Made by a program: the position numbers and the translations under genes. Source: Streptomyces akebiae (GTDB lineage: Bacteria; Actinomycetota; Actinomycetes; Streptomycetales; Streptomycetaceae). From it: a stretch of 64,000 bases of DNA. Below, piece by piece: positions 26,827 to 35,197 of this stretch. Location: assembly GCF_019599145.1 (NCBI RefSeq), contig NZ_CP080647.1:4340001-4404000 (forward strand), in the 5' to 3' direction. Position 1 is the stretch's first letter; every line of letters begins with the position of its first letter. The notes beneath the pieces are model-generated. The model made no database searches. It was not told the DNA's origin and saw nothing but the letters and a program-made list of their open reading frames with translations.

Positions 26827-27182
26827 ACTCGGCTCCGGGTGATGGTGACGGTCGTGTCGTCGAAGGGGACCGTGATCGGCGCGTTCGGCTTGTGGACGGT
26901 GACCTCGACCTCCTGGACCACCTCGTGCCGCAGACACGCCTGGGCGATGCGCTCGGCGAGCGTCTCGATGAGGTTCACCGGCTCGCCCGCGACGATGGCG
27001 ACGACCTCCTCCGCCACGATCCCGTAGTGCACGGTCTTCGCCAGGTCGTCGTCGGCCGCGGCCGGCCGGGTGTCCAGCCCGAGCGTGAGGTCCACGACGA
27101 AGGTCTGGCCCTCCTCGCGTTCACCCGGGAACACCCCGTGGTACCCACGGGCCCTGAGGCCGCGCAGCGCGACACGATCCAC
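26823..27182 (-). CDS. folB: Dihydroneopterin aldolase
   Basis: 119 residues, normal length. Cleaves dihydroneopterin to hydroxymethyl-dihydropterin and glycolaldehyde. Signature segments RGYHGVFPGEREEGQ, the catalytic-region TVHYGIVAEEV, LIETLAERIAQACL and VEVTVHKPNAPI are present. The GTG at 27182 has an AGGAG site eight bases upstream (GCAGGAGTGATTCGC). Four-base overlap with folK. Confidence 0.95.
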   Translation of the reverse strand: MDRVALRGLRARGYHGVFPGEREEGQTFVVDLTLGLDTRPAAADDDLAKTVHYGIVAEEVVAIVAGEPVNLIETLAERIAQACLRHEVVQEVEVTVHKPNAPITVPFDDTTVTITRSRV

Positions 27183-27474
27183 GCGAATCACTCCTGCAGT
27201 CGTCGGGAACGGCCGATGTCCTCCGTGTCGTCCGAGCACGGTCGGCACACCGGCCACCTTCGAATCTACCTGCGGGCACTGACAGCGCTCACCCCCGGAA
27301 GGCCCGATTCCACTTCCATACGGACAGGGTTCATCGAGCGTTTCCCAGGGAACGCCACGGCTCACGGGTCGGAAGCCGCCCCTACCCGCGCACCCGTGTT
27401 CCCAATCACCCCTTGGGCCTCACGGACCGCCGGCCCACTCAGGAAGGTGACTCCGCTCAGGAAGGCGGCTCCGC
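27183..27474. other. Spacer inside the fol gene run
   Basis: 292 bases between the NTF2-like stop and the folB start, long compared with the overlaps elsewhere in this run. It holds two units of the 18-bp tandem repeat (27438-27473) and a moderately A+T-rich stretch at 27195-27240 that could carry a separate folB-folK promoter. No coding frame is supported. Confidence 0.5.
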
Positions 27475-27491
27475 TCAGGAAGACGACTCCT
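27438..27491. repeat. 18-bp tandem repeat spanning the NTF2-like stop codon
   Basis: Three consecutive 18-bp units of the type CTCAGGAAGGYGRCTCCG. The third unit contains the TGA stop of the NTF2-like gene (27475-27477). Because the unit length is a multiple of three, every unit carries the same in-frame TGA on the minus strand. Confidence 0.9.
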
Positions 27492-27978
27492 CGCCCTCGT
27501 CGTCGTCGGATTCCGTCAGGACCGGGGAACCGTGGTGCGACCAGAGCTTCCAGCCGTCGGATGTGCGACGGAACACGTTCGTGGCGACCACCAGCTGCCC
27601 CACGAGCGGCCCCAGCTCGTCACTGCCGTCCGGCGCCGGACCCCCGCTGAGGATGTTCTCGGTGCAGCTGACGAGCGCGGTGTCGCCGGTGACCGACACA
27701 TGCACGTCGGTGAGGAAGAACTGGATGTACTCCGTGTTCGCCATGATCAGCGCGTACGACCGCAGCACCTCGCCGCGCCCGGTGAGCACCGGCCAGCCGG
27801 GGTGGACGCAGGAGATCACGCCGGTCTCGGCGGGGTCGTGGTACTCCTCGTCCACGCCCACGTCGGCCGGGGCCAGCCAGAGCGAGGAGAGCGTCTCGAA
27901 GTCGCCCTGTTCCATGGCCTCGTAGAAGGCCCGGTTGGCGAGTTCGACCTGTTCGACGTCGGTGTGGGGAGCGCTCAC
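27475..27978 (-). CDS. NTF2-like (SnoaL-type) protein
   Basis: 167 residues of the NTF2/SnoaL fold. The opening VEQVELANRAFYEAMEQGDFETLSSLW and the HPGWPVLTGRGEVLRSYALIMAN and GWKLWSHHGSPVL segments are typical of the calcium/calmodulin kinase II association type. The acidic C-terminus ends in a Ser run (EGEESSS). Its ATG at 27978 overlaps the folP stop by four bases, so it is translated with folate enzymes. Conserved in this operon in actinobacteria; function unknown. Confidence 0.88.
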   Translation of the reverse strand: MSAPHTDVEQVELANRAFYEAMEQGDFETLSSLWLAPADVGVDEEYHDPAETGVISCVHPGWPVLTGRGEVLRSYALIMANTEYIQFFLTDVHVSVTGDTALVSCTENILSGGPAPDGSDELGPLVGQLVVATNVFRRTSDGWKLWSHHGSPVLTESDDDEGEESSS

Positions 27979-28841
27979 CGCTCCCGGGCCCCTTCGATGG
28001 CGCGGGTCACACGGACCGCGTCGGCGGTGGCGCGGACCTCGTGCACGCGGACCGCCCAGGCGCCCTGCTGTGCGGCCAGGGCCGACACGGCGGCCGTGGC
28101 GGCGTCCCGTTCCCGTGCGGGCGGCGGGGCGCCCTCGGAGCCCGCCAGCACCCGGCCGAGGAACCGCTTGCGGGAGGCGGCGACCAGCAGGGGGTGACCG
28201 AGGCCGTGCAGCCGGTCGAGGTGCGCGAGGAGGGCGAGGTCGTGCTCGGCGTCCTTGGAGAAGCCCAGGCCCGGGTCGACGACGACCCGGTCTTCGGCGA
28301 CACCGCCCGCCAGGACGGCCGCCACGCGCGCGTGGAGCTCCTCCAGCACCTCGGTGACGACGTCGTCGTAGACGCCCTTGACGTTGCCGCCCTCCAGGAA
28401 GCCGCGCCAGTGCATCACCACGAAGGGGGCGCCGGCGTCGGCGACCACCGGGATCATCGCGGGATCGGCCAGTCCGCCGCTGACGTCGTTGACGAGGGCG
28501 GCTCCGGCGGCGAGGGCCTGTTCGGCCACGGACGCGCGCATGGTGTCCACGGAGACGGTCACACCCTCGGAGGCCAGCCCCCGGACGACCGGGACGACTC
28601 TGCGCAGTTCCTCCGCCTCGTCGACACGGGCGGCACCGGGGCGGGTCGACTCACCGCCGACGTCCACCAGGTCCGCGCCCTCCCCGACCATGTCCAGGCC
28701 GTGCTTGACCGCCGCCGTGGTGTCGAAGAAACGGCCGCCGTCGGAGAAGGAGTCCGGGGTGACATTGACGACGCCCATGACCGCGCAACGGTCCCACCGG
28801 GGCAATCCGGCCACCCACCCACGCCGGTTCTGCTTGCTCAT
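27975..28841 (-). CDS. folP: Dihydropteroate synthase
   Basis: 288 residues. Condenses p-aminobenzoate with hydroxymethyl-dihydropterin pyrophosphate; the target of sulfonamides. Signatures MGVVNVTPDSFSDGGRFFD (residues ~22-40), the second motif LVDVGGESTRPGA, DVSGG and VDPGLGFSKDAEHDL are intact. Start ATG at 28841. Follows folE by 59 bases and overlaps the NTF2-like gene. Confidence 0.96.
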   Translation of the reverse strand: MSKQNRRGWVAGLPRWDRCAVMGVVNVTPDSFSDGGRFFDTTAAVKHGLDMVGEGADLVDVGGESTRPGAARVDEAEELRRVVPVVRGLASEGVTVSVDTMRASVAEQALAAGAALVNDVSGGLADPAMIPVVADAGAPFVVMHWRGFLEGGNVKGVYDDVVTEVLEELHARVAAVLAGGVAEDRVVVDPGLGFSKDAEHDLALLAHLDRLHGLGHPLLVAASRKRFLGRVLAGSEGAPPPARERDAATAAVSALAAQQGAWAVRVHEVRATADAVRVTRAIEGARER

Positions 28842-28900
28842 GCGTCAAGCCTAGGCCCCCGGCACCGGCCGCGTTCCGCCGCTCCCGACACCGGAGGAGG

Positions 28901-29506
28901 TCAGTGCGCCATGATGAGGCTCATCGCCTCGTTGCGGGTCGCCGCGTCCCTGAGCTGGCCCCGCACCGCCGACGTTATGGTCTTCGCGCCGGGCTTGCGG
29001 ATGCCCCGCATCGACATGCACATGTGCTCGCACTCCACGACCACGATCACACCGCGCGGCTCCAGGATCTCCATCAGCGAATCGGCGATCTGCGTCGTCA
29101 TCCGCTCCTGCACCTGCGGGCGCCTGGCGTAGACGTCCACGAGCCGCGCCAGCTTCGACAGACCGGTGATCTTGCCGCTGGTGGACGGGATGTATCCGAC
29201 ATGGGCGACGCCCCTGAACGGGACCAGGTGGTGTTCACAGGTGCTGTACACCTCGATGTCCTTCACCAGCACCATCTCGTCGTGACCGAGGTCGAACGTG
29301 GTGGTCAGCACATCCTCCGGCTGCTGCCACAGCCCCGCGAAGATCTCCTTGTACGCCCGCGCCACCCGCCCCGGCGTCTCCCGGAGCCCCTCTCGGTCGG
29401 GGTCCTCGCCGACGGCGATCAGCAGCTCCCGTACGGCGTTCTCGGCGCGCTTCTCGTCGAACTCGCCGATGGTGCCCTCGCCGTCCAGCGTCACGGGGTC
29501 GGTCAT
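28901..29506 (-). CDS. folE: GTP cyclohydrolase I
   Basis: 201 residues. Opens GTP to dihydroneopterin triphosphate, the first step of folate synthesis. The zinc-site motif [10 protein letters not shown], the [21 protein letters not shown] segment and [18 protein letters not shown] (third zinc ligand) are complete, so this is a zinc-dependent FolE. Start ATG at 29506. A strong terminator for ftsH lies between the two genes, so folE should have its own promoter at about 29510-29590. Confidence 0.96.
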   Translation of the reverse strand: MTDPVTLDGEGTIGEFDEKRAENAVRELLIAVGEDPDREGLRETPGRVARAYKEIFAGLWQQPEDVLTTTFDLGHDEMVLVKDIEVYSTCEHHLVPFRGVAHVGYIPSTSGKITGLSKLARLVDVYARRPQVQERMTTQIADSLMEILEPRGVIVVVECEHMCMSMRGIRKPGAKTITSAVRGQLRDAATRNEAMSLIMAH

Positions 29507-29588
29507 GTCGTGCCTCGCTCCTGAGCCTGTGACACGTGCGGATGACGCGTCTCGTCCTCGGCCTTCTTGCGGCCCTTTTTCGGCCATA

Positions 29589-29632
29589 CGAAAATGCCGC
29601 GCCCCCCAGGCTAGAACCAGGGGGGCACGGCA
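29589..29632 (-). terminator. Intrinsic terminator after ftsH
   Basis: A 16-bp inverted repeat with two mismatches (arms 29595-29610 and 29617-29632, loop CTAGAA), followed on the minus strand by TTTTCG. It lies 77 bases past the ftsH stop and upstream of folE. Confidence 0.85.
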
Positions 29633-29708
29633 ATCATTCCGGGCCTGACGAGTCGGCCTGGGCCGGGAGCGGGCAGGCTCCCGGTGGCCGGTTCTCATCG
29701 GTGGGGCG

Positions 29709-31724
29709 TCAGCTCTCCGTGCTCTCCTCCGGGGTCGCCTCGGCGGGCGCCTTGGTGGTGATCGCCGGTGCCGCGCCGTTGGCGCCGTTCGTCAGTGCGA
29801 GCTCCTTCGGGGAGAGCACCGGCGGACGGGTGGACGGGGTGCGGCGGGAGGAACCGGTCCAGGCGGGCCGGGGCGGGCGCTTGACGATGGGGGCGAAGAT
29901 CTCGGCGATCTCCTCCTTGCCCAGCGTCTCCTTCTCCAGCAGCTGAAGGACCAGGTTGTCGAGGACGTCGCGGTTCTCGACCAGGATCTCCCAGGCCTCG
30001 TTGTGCGCGTTCTCGATGAGCTTCTTGACTTCCTCGTCCACGAGCGCGGCGACCTCTTCCGAGTAGTCGCGCTGGTGAGCCATCTCACGTCCGAGGAACG
30101 GCTCCGTGTTGTCGCCGCCGAACTTGATGGCGCCGAGGCGCTCGGTCATGCCGTACTGCGTGACCATCGCGCGGGCCAGGTTGGTGGCCTTCTCGATGTC
30201 GTTCGCGGCGCCGGTGGTCGGGTCGTGGAAGACCAGTTCCTCGGCGGCGCGGCCACCCATCATGTACCCGAGCTGGTCGAGCATCTCGTTGCGGGTGGTC
30301 GAGTACTTGTCCTCGTCCGGCAGGACCATCGTGTAGCCGAGGGCACGGCCTCTCGACAGGATCGTGATCTTGTGGACCGGGTCGGAGTTCGGTGAGGCCG
30401 CCGCGACCAGGGCGTGTCCGCCCTCGTGGTACGCGGTGATCTTCTTCTCCTTGTCCGACATGATCCGGGTCCGCTTCTGCGGGCCCGCGACCACACGGTC
30501 GATCGCCTCGTCCAGCATGTGGTTGTCGATCAGCTTCCTGTCGCTGCGGGCCGTGAGGAGCGCGGCCTCGTTCAGGACGTTGGAGAGATCGGCACCCGTC
30601 ATACCGGGGGTGCGGCGGGCGACGGCGCCGAGGTCGACGTCGGGCGCGACCGGCTTGCCCTTCTGGTGGACCTTCAGGATCTCCAGACGGCCCTGCATGT
30701 CCGGGCGGTCGACCGCGATCTGGCGGTCGAAGCGGCCGGGGCGCAGGAGGGCCGGGTCCAGGATGTCCGGGCGGTTGGTGGCGGCGATCAGGATGACGCC
30801 GCCCTTCACGTCGAAGCCGTCCATCTCGACGAGCAGCTGGTTGAGCGTCTGCTCGCGCTCGTCGTGACCGCCGCCGAGGCCGGCGCCGCGATGGCGGCCG
30901 ACCGCGTCGATCTCGTCGACGAAGACGATCGCCGGGGCGTTCGCCTTGGCCTGCTCGAAGAGGTCACGGACCCGGGAGGCACCGACACCGACGAACATCT
31001 CGACGAAGTCGGATCCGGAGATCGAGTAGAAGGGGACGCCCGCCTCGCCGGCGACGGCGCGCGCGAGGAGCGTCTTGCCCGTACCGGGCGGGCCGTACAG
31101 CAGCACACCCTTGGGGATCTTGGCGCCGACGGCCTGGAACTTGGCCGGCTCCTGGAGGAACTCCTTGATCTCGTGGAGCTCCTCGACGGCCTCGTCCGCA
31201 CCGGCGACGTCCGAGAACGTCGTCTTCGGGGTGTCCTTGGTGATGAGCTTGGCCTTGGACTTCCCGAAGTTCATGACTCGGGAGCCGCCACCCTGCATCT
31301 GATTCATCAGGAACAGGAAGACGACCACGATGAGGACGAAGGGGAGCAGGGACAGCAGGATTCCGACGAAAGCGTTCTGCTTGGTCGGGGAGACCGTGTA
31401 GCCGTCGGGAATCTGCTTGTTCTGGAACTTGTCCTGCAGGGTGTTGGCGAGGGTGACGCCCTGGTCGCCGATGTAGCTCGCCTGGATCTTCGAGCTGCCC
31501 TCGATCTTCTGGCCGTCCTTGAGCTGGACCTTGATGGTCGACTCTTCGCCGGTGGTCAGCTTGGCTTCTTTGACCTTGTTGTCATTGATCGCCTGGACCA
31601 CCTGGCCGGTGTCCACCGTCTTGTAGCCGCCGGACGAGCCGACGACCTGCATCAACACGACCACGGCAAGGACGGCCAGCACGATCCACATGACTGGCCC
31701 ACGGAAGTATCGCTTCACGTCCAT
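29709..31724 (-). CDS. ftsH: ATP-dependent zinc metalloprotease FtsH
   Basis: 671 residues. Membrane-bound AAA+ protease that degrades membrane and some soluble proteins. Two spans (residues ~10-28, [18 protein letters not shown], and ~110-130, [20 protein letters not shown]) flank a periplasmic-type domain. Walker A GPPGTGKT near 210, Walker [12 protein letters not shown] near 265, and the zinc motif HEGGH near 430 are intact. The C-terminal tail is Pro/Ala/Thr rich. The ATG at 31724 ([10 protein letters not shown]) is the usual family start; an ATG at 31760 (MAGGTGRH) also possible. Downstream of hpt by about 180 bases. Confidence 0.96.
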   Translation of the reverse strand: MDVKRYFRGPVMWIVLAVLAVVVLMQVVGSSGGYKTVDTGQVVQAINDNKVKEAKLTTGEESTIKVQLKDGQKIEGSSKIQASYIGDQGVTLANTLQDKFQNKQIPDGYTVSPTKQNAFVGILLSLLPFVLIVVVFLFLMNQMQGGGSRVMNFGKSKAKLITKDTPKTTFSDVAGADEAVEELHEIKEFLQEPAKFQAVGAKIPKGVLLYGPPGTGKTLLARAVAGEAGVPFYSISGSDFVEMFVGVGASRVRDLFEQAKANAPAIVFVDEIDAVGRHRGAGLGGGHDEREQTLNQLLVEMDGFDVKGGVILIAATNRPDILDPALLRPGRFDRQIAVDRPDMQGRLEILKVHQKGKPVAPDVDLGAVARRTPGMTGADLSNVLNEAALLTARSDRKLIDNHMLDEAIDRVVAGPQKRTRIMSDKEKKITAYHEGGHALVAAASPNSDPVHKITILSRGRALGYTMVLPDEDKYSTTRNEMLDQLGYMMGGRAAEELVFHDPTTGAANDIEKATNLARAMVTQYGMTERLGAIKFGGDNTEPFLGREMAHQRDYSEEVAALVDEEVKKLIENAHNEAWEILVENRDVLDNLVLQLLEKETLGKEEIAEIFAPIVKRPPRPAWTGSSRRTPSTRPPVLSPKELALTNGANGAAPAITTKAPAEATPEESTES

Positions 31725-31903
31725 CCATACGGAGCGGTGCCGCCCCGTCCCTCCTGCCATAGTGAGTTTGATAAAAGACTGTTCTTCGGACGGTACCCCA
31801 GCATTGTCACCCGAAGCCGCAGGGGACTGTCGGCGATACCGTCCTCGCATGGTCCAACGGCACGAAACCCGCTGGGGTTCCCGAGCGTCTTACGGGGGTT
31901 GGC

Positions 31904-32467
31904 TCAACCGCCGTAGACGTGGGGCGCGAGCGTACCGACGAACGGGAGATTGCGGTACTTCTCGGCGTAGTCGAGGCCGTAACCCACGACGAACTCGTTG
32001 GGGATGTCGAAGCCGACCCACTCCACGTCGATGGCGACCTTGGCGGCGTCGGGCTTGCGCAGCAGGGTGCAGATCTTCAGGGACTCGGGCTCGCGGGAGC
32101 CGAGGTTGGAGATCAGCCAGGACAGCGTGAGCCCCGAGTCGATGATGTCCTCGACGATCAGGACGTGCTTGCCCTTGATGTCGGTGTCGAGGTCCTTGAG
32201 GATCCGCACCACACCCGAGGACTGGGTGCCCGCGCCGTAGGAGGACACAGCCATCCAGTCCATGGTGACCGGGGTGGACAGGGCCCGGGCCAGGTCCGCC
32301 ATGACCATCACCGCGCCCTTGAGGACACCGACGATCAGCAGGTCCTTGCCCGCGTACTCCGTGTCGATCTTCGCGGCCAGTTCGACCAGCTTCGCATCGA
32401 TCTCTTCTTTGGTGATGAGCACCTCTTTGAGGTCGGTGCCCATGTCTTTCGCGTCCACCCGCATCAC
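31904..32467 (-). CDS. hpt: Hypoxanthine phosphoribosyltransferase
   Basis: 187 residues. Salvages hypoxanthine and guanine to IMP and GMP with PRPP. The PRPP-binding motif [17 protein letters not shown] and the loop [14 protein letters not shown] are complete; [30 protein letters not shown] near the C-terminus binds the base. The GTG at 32467 is the longest start; ATG 32464 and ATG 32443 (MGTDLKEV) are alternatives. Lies between tilS and ftsH in the conserved tilS-hpt-ftsH order. Confidence 0.95.
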   Translation of the reverse strand: MMRVDAKDMGTDLKEVLITKEEIDAKLVELAAKIDTEYAGKDLLIVGVLKGAVMVMADLARALSTPVTMDWMAVSSYGAGTQSSGVVRILKDLDTDIKGKHVLIVEDIIDSGLTLSWLISNLGSREPESLKICTLLRKPDAAKVAIDVEWVGFDIPNEFVVGYGLDYAEKYRNLPFVGTLAPHVYGG

Positions 32468-32554
32468 TTTCGGTCGTCCCAGGGCCGCTCCCGGACGCCC
32501 GCCTCCTGTGCGGGGGCTCGGGGCCCGCCCCGCGGGCCCCCTCGGCGTCCGGTT

Positions 32555-33721
32555 TCAGCCTTGCCGAATCACCAGTCTGCCACCCTGCCGCTGGGCGACG
32601 ACCCGGCCGGGGAGATTGATGGCCCCCTGACCGCGCCAGCCGGTGATGAGACGGTCGATCTCCTCGATGTGCCGGGCGAAGAGGGAACCCGCCGGGGCAC
32701 CGGCCTCGATGGCGGCCCGGCGCAGGATCCGACGGCGTACGGCGGGCGGCAGGGCGTAGAGCTTGGCGCACTCCAGCAGGCCCGCGGCGTCGCGGACGGA
32801 GGCCTCGGCCTGACGGGCCCAGGTGTCGAGGGCGTCGGCGTCGTCCCGGGAGAGCTGGGCCGTACGGGCGAGGGCCTCGACGACGCCCTTGCCCAGCGCC
32901 TTCTCCAGGGCGGGCAGGCCCTCGTGGCGGAGCCGGGAGCGGGTGTAGGCGGGGTCGGCGTTGTGCGGGTCGTCCCAGACGGGCAGCGACTGGACCATGC
33001 AGGCCTTGCGGGCGGTCTGCCGGTCGAGTTGGAGGAAGGGGCGCCGGTAGCGGCCGTCGGCCCCCGAGACCGCGGCCATTCCGGACAGGGAGCGGATGCC
33101 GGAGCCCCGCGCGAGCCCGAGGAGGACGGTCTCGGCCTGGTCGTCGCGGGTGTGGCCGAGGAGGACGGCGGTGGCGCCGTGGCGTTCCAGCGCGGCGTCC
33201 AGGGCGGCGTAGCGGGCGTCGCGGGCGGCGGCTTCGGGGCCGCCGCCGCGGCCGACGGTGACGGCGACGGACTCGACCGGGTCGAGGCCGAGTTCCCGCA
33301 GGCGCAGGGCGACTTCCTCGGCGCGCAGGTCGGAGCCGGGCTGCAGACCGTGGTCGACGGTGATGCCGCCGGCGCGGACGCCGAGCTTGGGCGCCTCGAA
33401 GGCGAGGGCGGACGCGAGCGCCATGGAGTCGGCGCCGCCGGAGCAGGCCACGAGCACGAGCGGGCGCTCGTGTGCGGCGGCCCCCGTGCGCGCGGCGCGC
33501 GGGCGCGCGGAACTGCCGCGCCTGACCTCGACGGGCACGGCCGCGGGGGGTACGGCCGTGGGGGGCGTGTGCACCGGTGGTGCGCCCGTGTCGGAGGGCG
33601 CGCCCGGGAGCGCGTGGGCGGGCGCGTGGAGGGTGGTGTTCGTGTGGTGTTCGGTGAGGAGGTCGTGGAGTACGCGGCGGACCGCCAGGCGTATCGCCGC
33701 GACCGCGGGGTGGGGACCCAT
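32555..33721 (-). CDS. tilS: tRNA(Ile)-lysidine synthetase
   Basis: 388 residues. Modifies C34 of the AUA-reading tRNA(Ile) to lysidine with ATP and lysine. The PP-loop motif [11 protein letters not shown] lies near residues 92-102 rather than near residue 30, because a Pro/Ala/Arg-rich insertion of ~60 residues (about 25-85) separates the first helix from the nucleotide loop. Later segments [20 protein letters not shown] and [26 protein letters not shown] are typical. Start ATG at 33721. The N-terminal insertion is unusual for the family. Confidence 0.93.
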   Translation of the reverse strand: MGPHPAVAAIRLAVRRVLHDLLTEHHTNTTLHAPAHALPGAPSDTGAPPVHTPPTAVPPAAVPVEVRRGSSARPRAARTGAAAHERPLVLVACSGGADSMALASALAFEAPKLGVRAGGITVDHGLQPGSDLRAEEVALRLRELGLDPVESVAVTVGRGGGPEAAARDARYAALDAALERHGATAVLLGHTRDDQAETVLLGLARGSGIRSLSGMAAVSGADGRYRRPFLQLDRQTARKACMVQSLPVWDDPHNADPAYTRSRLRHEGLPALEKALGKGVVEALARTAQLSRDDADALDTWARQAEASVRDAAGLLECAKLYALPPAVRRRILRRAAIEAGAPAGSLFARHIEEIDRLITGWRGQGAINLPGRVVAQRQGGRLVIRQG

Positions 33722-33912
33722 GTCCGGTTCCCTTCATGAAATTGTCGGGGGGTGAGCCCGAGTTCGGTCACTCAGAGTGTGTAGATGGTGACAGAACCGG
33801 GCCCTTCCCCGAGCATTGCACGCCTACCCCTCGCTCACGGTCCCTCGGACGGGTGATTGGAGGGGCGTTTGCCTGCCGTCGGCCGGATTCGTTCACCACG
33901 CTCACGCACGGC

Positions 33913-35037
33913 TCACGACTCCGCCTTGCGGTGCACCCGCGCGACCCAGTCCGCCGGTTTGGCGATCTCCGCCTTGGTCGGCAGGGTGTTCGGGGAGGTC
34001 CACACCCGGTTGAAACCGTCCATACCGACCTGTTCGACGACCGCCCGTACGAACCGCTCGCCGTCCCGGTACTGCCGGAGTTTGGCGTCCAGACCGAGCA
34101 GCTTGCGCAGGGCCTGGTCCAGGCGGGAGGCCCCCTTGGCGCGGCGCTGCTGGAACTTCTCGCGGATCTCGGCGACCGAGGGCACGACGGCCGGGCCGAC
34201 GCCGTCCATCACGAAGTCGGCGTGGCCCTCCAGGAGAGACATGACGGCGGTGAGCCGGCCGAGGATCTCGCGCTGGGCGGGGGTCTGCACCAACTCCACG
34301 ATCGAGTGACCGTCGTCGCCGACCTCTCCCTCGGGGCGGCCCCCCGCGAGTGACTGGGCGGCCTCCCTGATGCGCTCCAGGAAGGTCGTGGGGTCGACCT
34401 CGGTCTCCCCCAAGAACGACTGGATTTCACCCTCCAGGTGGTCCCGCAGCCAGGGGACGCCCGTGAACTGCGTGCGGTGCGTCTCCTCGTGCAGACAGAC
34501 CCAGAGGCGGAAGTCGTGGGGCTGCACGTCGAGTTCGCGCTCCACGTGCACGATGTTCGGCGCGACGAGCAGGAGTCGGCCGCCGCCGTTCTCGCCCGCG
34601 GGGAGTTCGCGGGTCGCGGGGGCGAAGGTCTCGTACTGGCCGAGGACCCGGGAGGCCAGGAAGGACAGGAGCATGCCCAGCTCCACGCCGGTGACCTTGC
34701 CGCCGACGGCGCCGAGGACGGCTCCGCCGGGGGTGTTGCCGCGACGTTCCTGCATCTTGTCGAGCAGCGGCTTCAGCAGTTCCCGGAAGCCGGCGACGTT
34801 GGCCCGGACCCAGCCGGGGCGGTCGACGACGAGGACAGGGGTGTCGTCGCCCGTGTCGGGGAGCATGCGGGTGAAGGCGCGGACGTGTTCCTCCGAGGCC
34901 TTCGCGTGTCGGCGGAGCTCGGCGACGATGGCCCTGGCCTCGTCGCGGCTCACCTCGGGGCCCGGCCGTACGAGCCGGGTCGCGGTCGCCACCGCGAGAT
35001 TCCAGTCGACCATCTCGGCACCACCGATGCGAGTCAT
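33913..35037 (-). CDS. Zinc-dependent metalloprotease, DUF2342 / F420-biosynthesis-associated family
   Basis: 374 residues. The zinc-binding HExxH motif is in WVCLHEETHRTQFTGVPWLRDHL near residue 175; a third ligand is probably in the LLEGHADFVMDGVG segment. The family is named for association with coenzyme F420 genes, but none is adjacent here. Start ATG at 35037 (MTRIGGAEMVDWN), preceded by a short spacer to the hairpin at 35153. Upstream of tilS by 191 bases. Substrates unknown; no signal peptide. Confidence 0.88.
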   Translation of the reverse strand: MTRIGGAEMVDWNLAVATATRLVRPGPEVSRDEARAIVAELRRHAKASEEHVRAFTRMLPDTGDDTPVLVVDRPGWVRANVAGFRELLKPLLDKMQERRGNTPGGAVLGAVGGKVTGVELGMLLSFLASRVLGQYETFAPATRELPAGENGGGRLLLVAPNIVHVERELDVQPHDFRLWVCLHEETHRTQFTGVPWLRDHLEGEIQSFLGETEVDPTTFLERIREAAQSLAGGRPEGEVGDDGHSIVELVQTPAQREILGRLTAVMSLLEGHADFVMDGVGPAVVPSVAEIREKFQQRRAKGASRLDQALRKLLGLDAKLRQYRDGERFVRAVVEQVGMDGFNRVWTSPNTLPTKAEIAKPADWVARVHRKAES

Positions 35038-35131
35038 GTTGTCAACCGTACGTGAGCACTGCCGCTTGGGGCAGGCCGTGGGACAGGGGTGGGTTCGGTT
35101 GCGACTCGGGTGCGGGTGGGTGGGGGTCCTC

Positions 35132-35180
35132 ACGCAGTTGCCCGCGCCCCTGAGAAGCAGGGGCTGCGCCCCGTGCTTCT
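35132..35180. repeat. Interspersed intergenic repeat (copy 2), probable dacB terminator
   Basis: Core ACGCAGTTGCCCGCGCCCCT at 35132-35151, followed by a long hairpin: AGAAGCA (35153-35159) plus GGGG pairs with CCCC plus TGCTTCT (35174-35180) around a CTGCG loop, with one bulged base. Lies just past the dacB stop on the minus strand, so it may terminate dacB transcripts. Confidence 0.8.
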
Positions 35181-35197
35181 TCCCTGCCTATCCCGCC

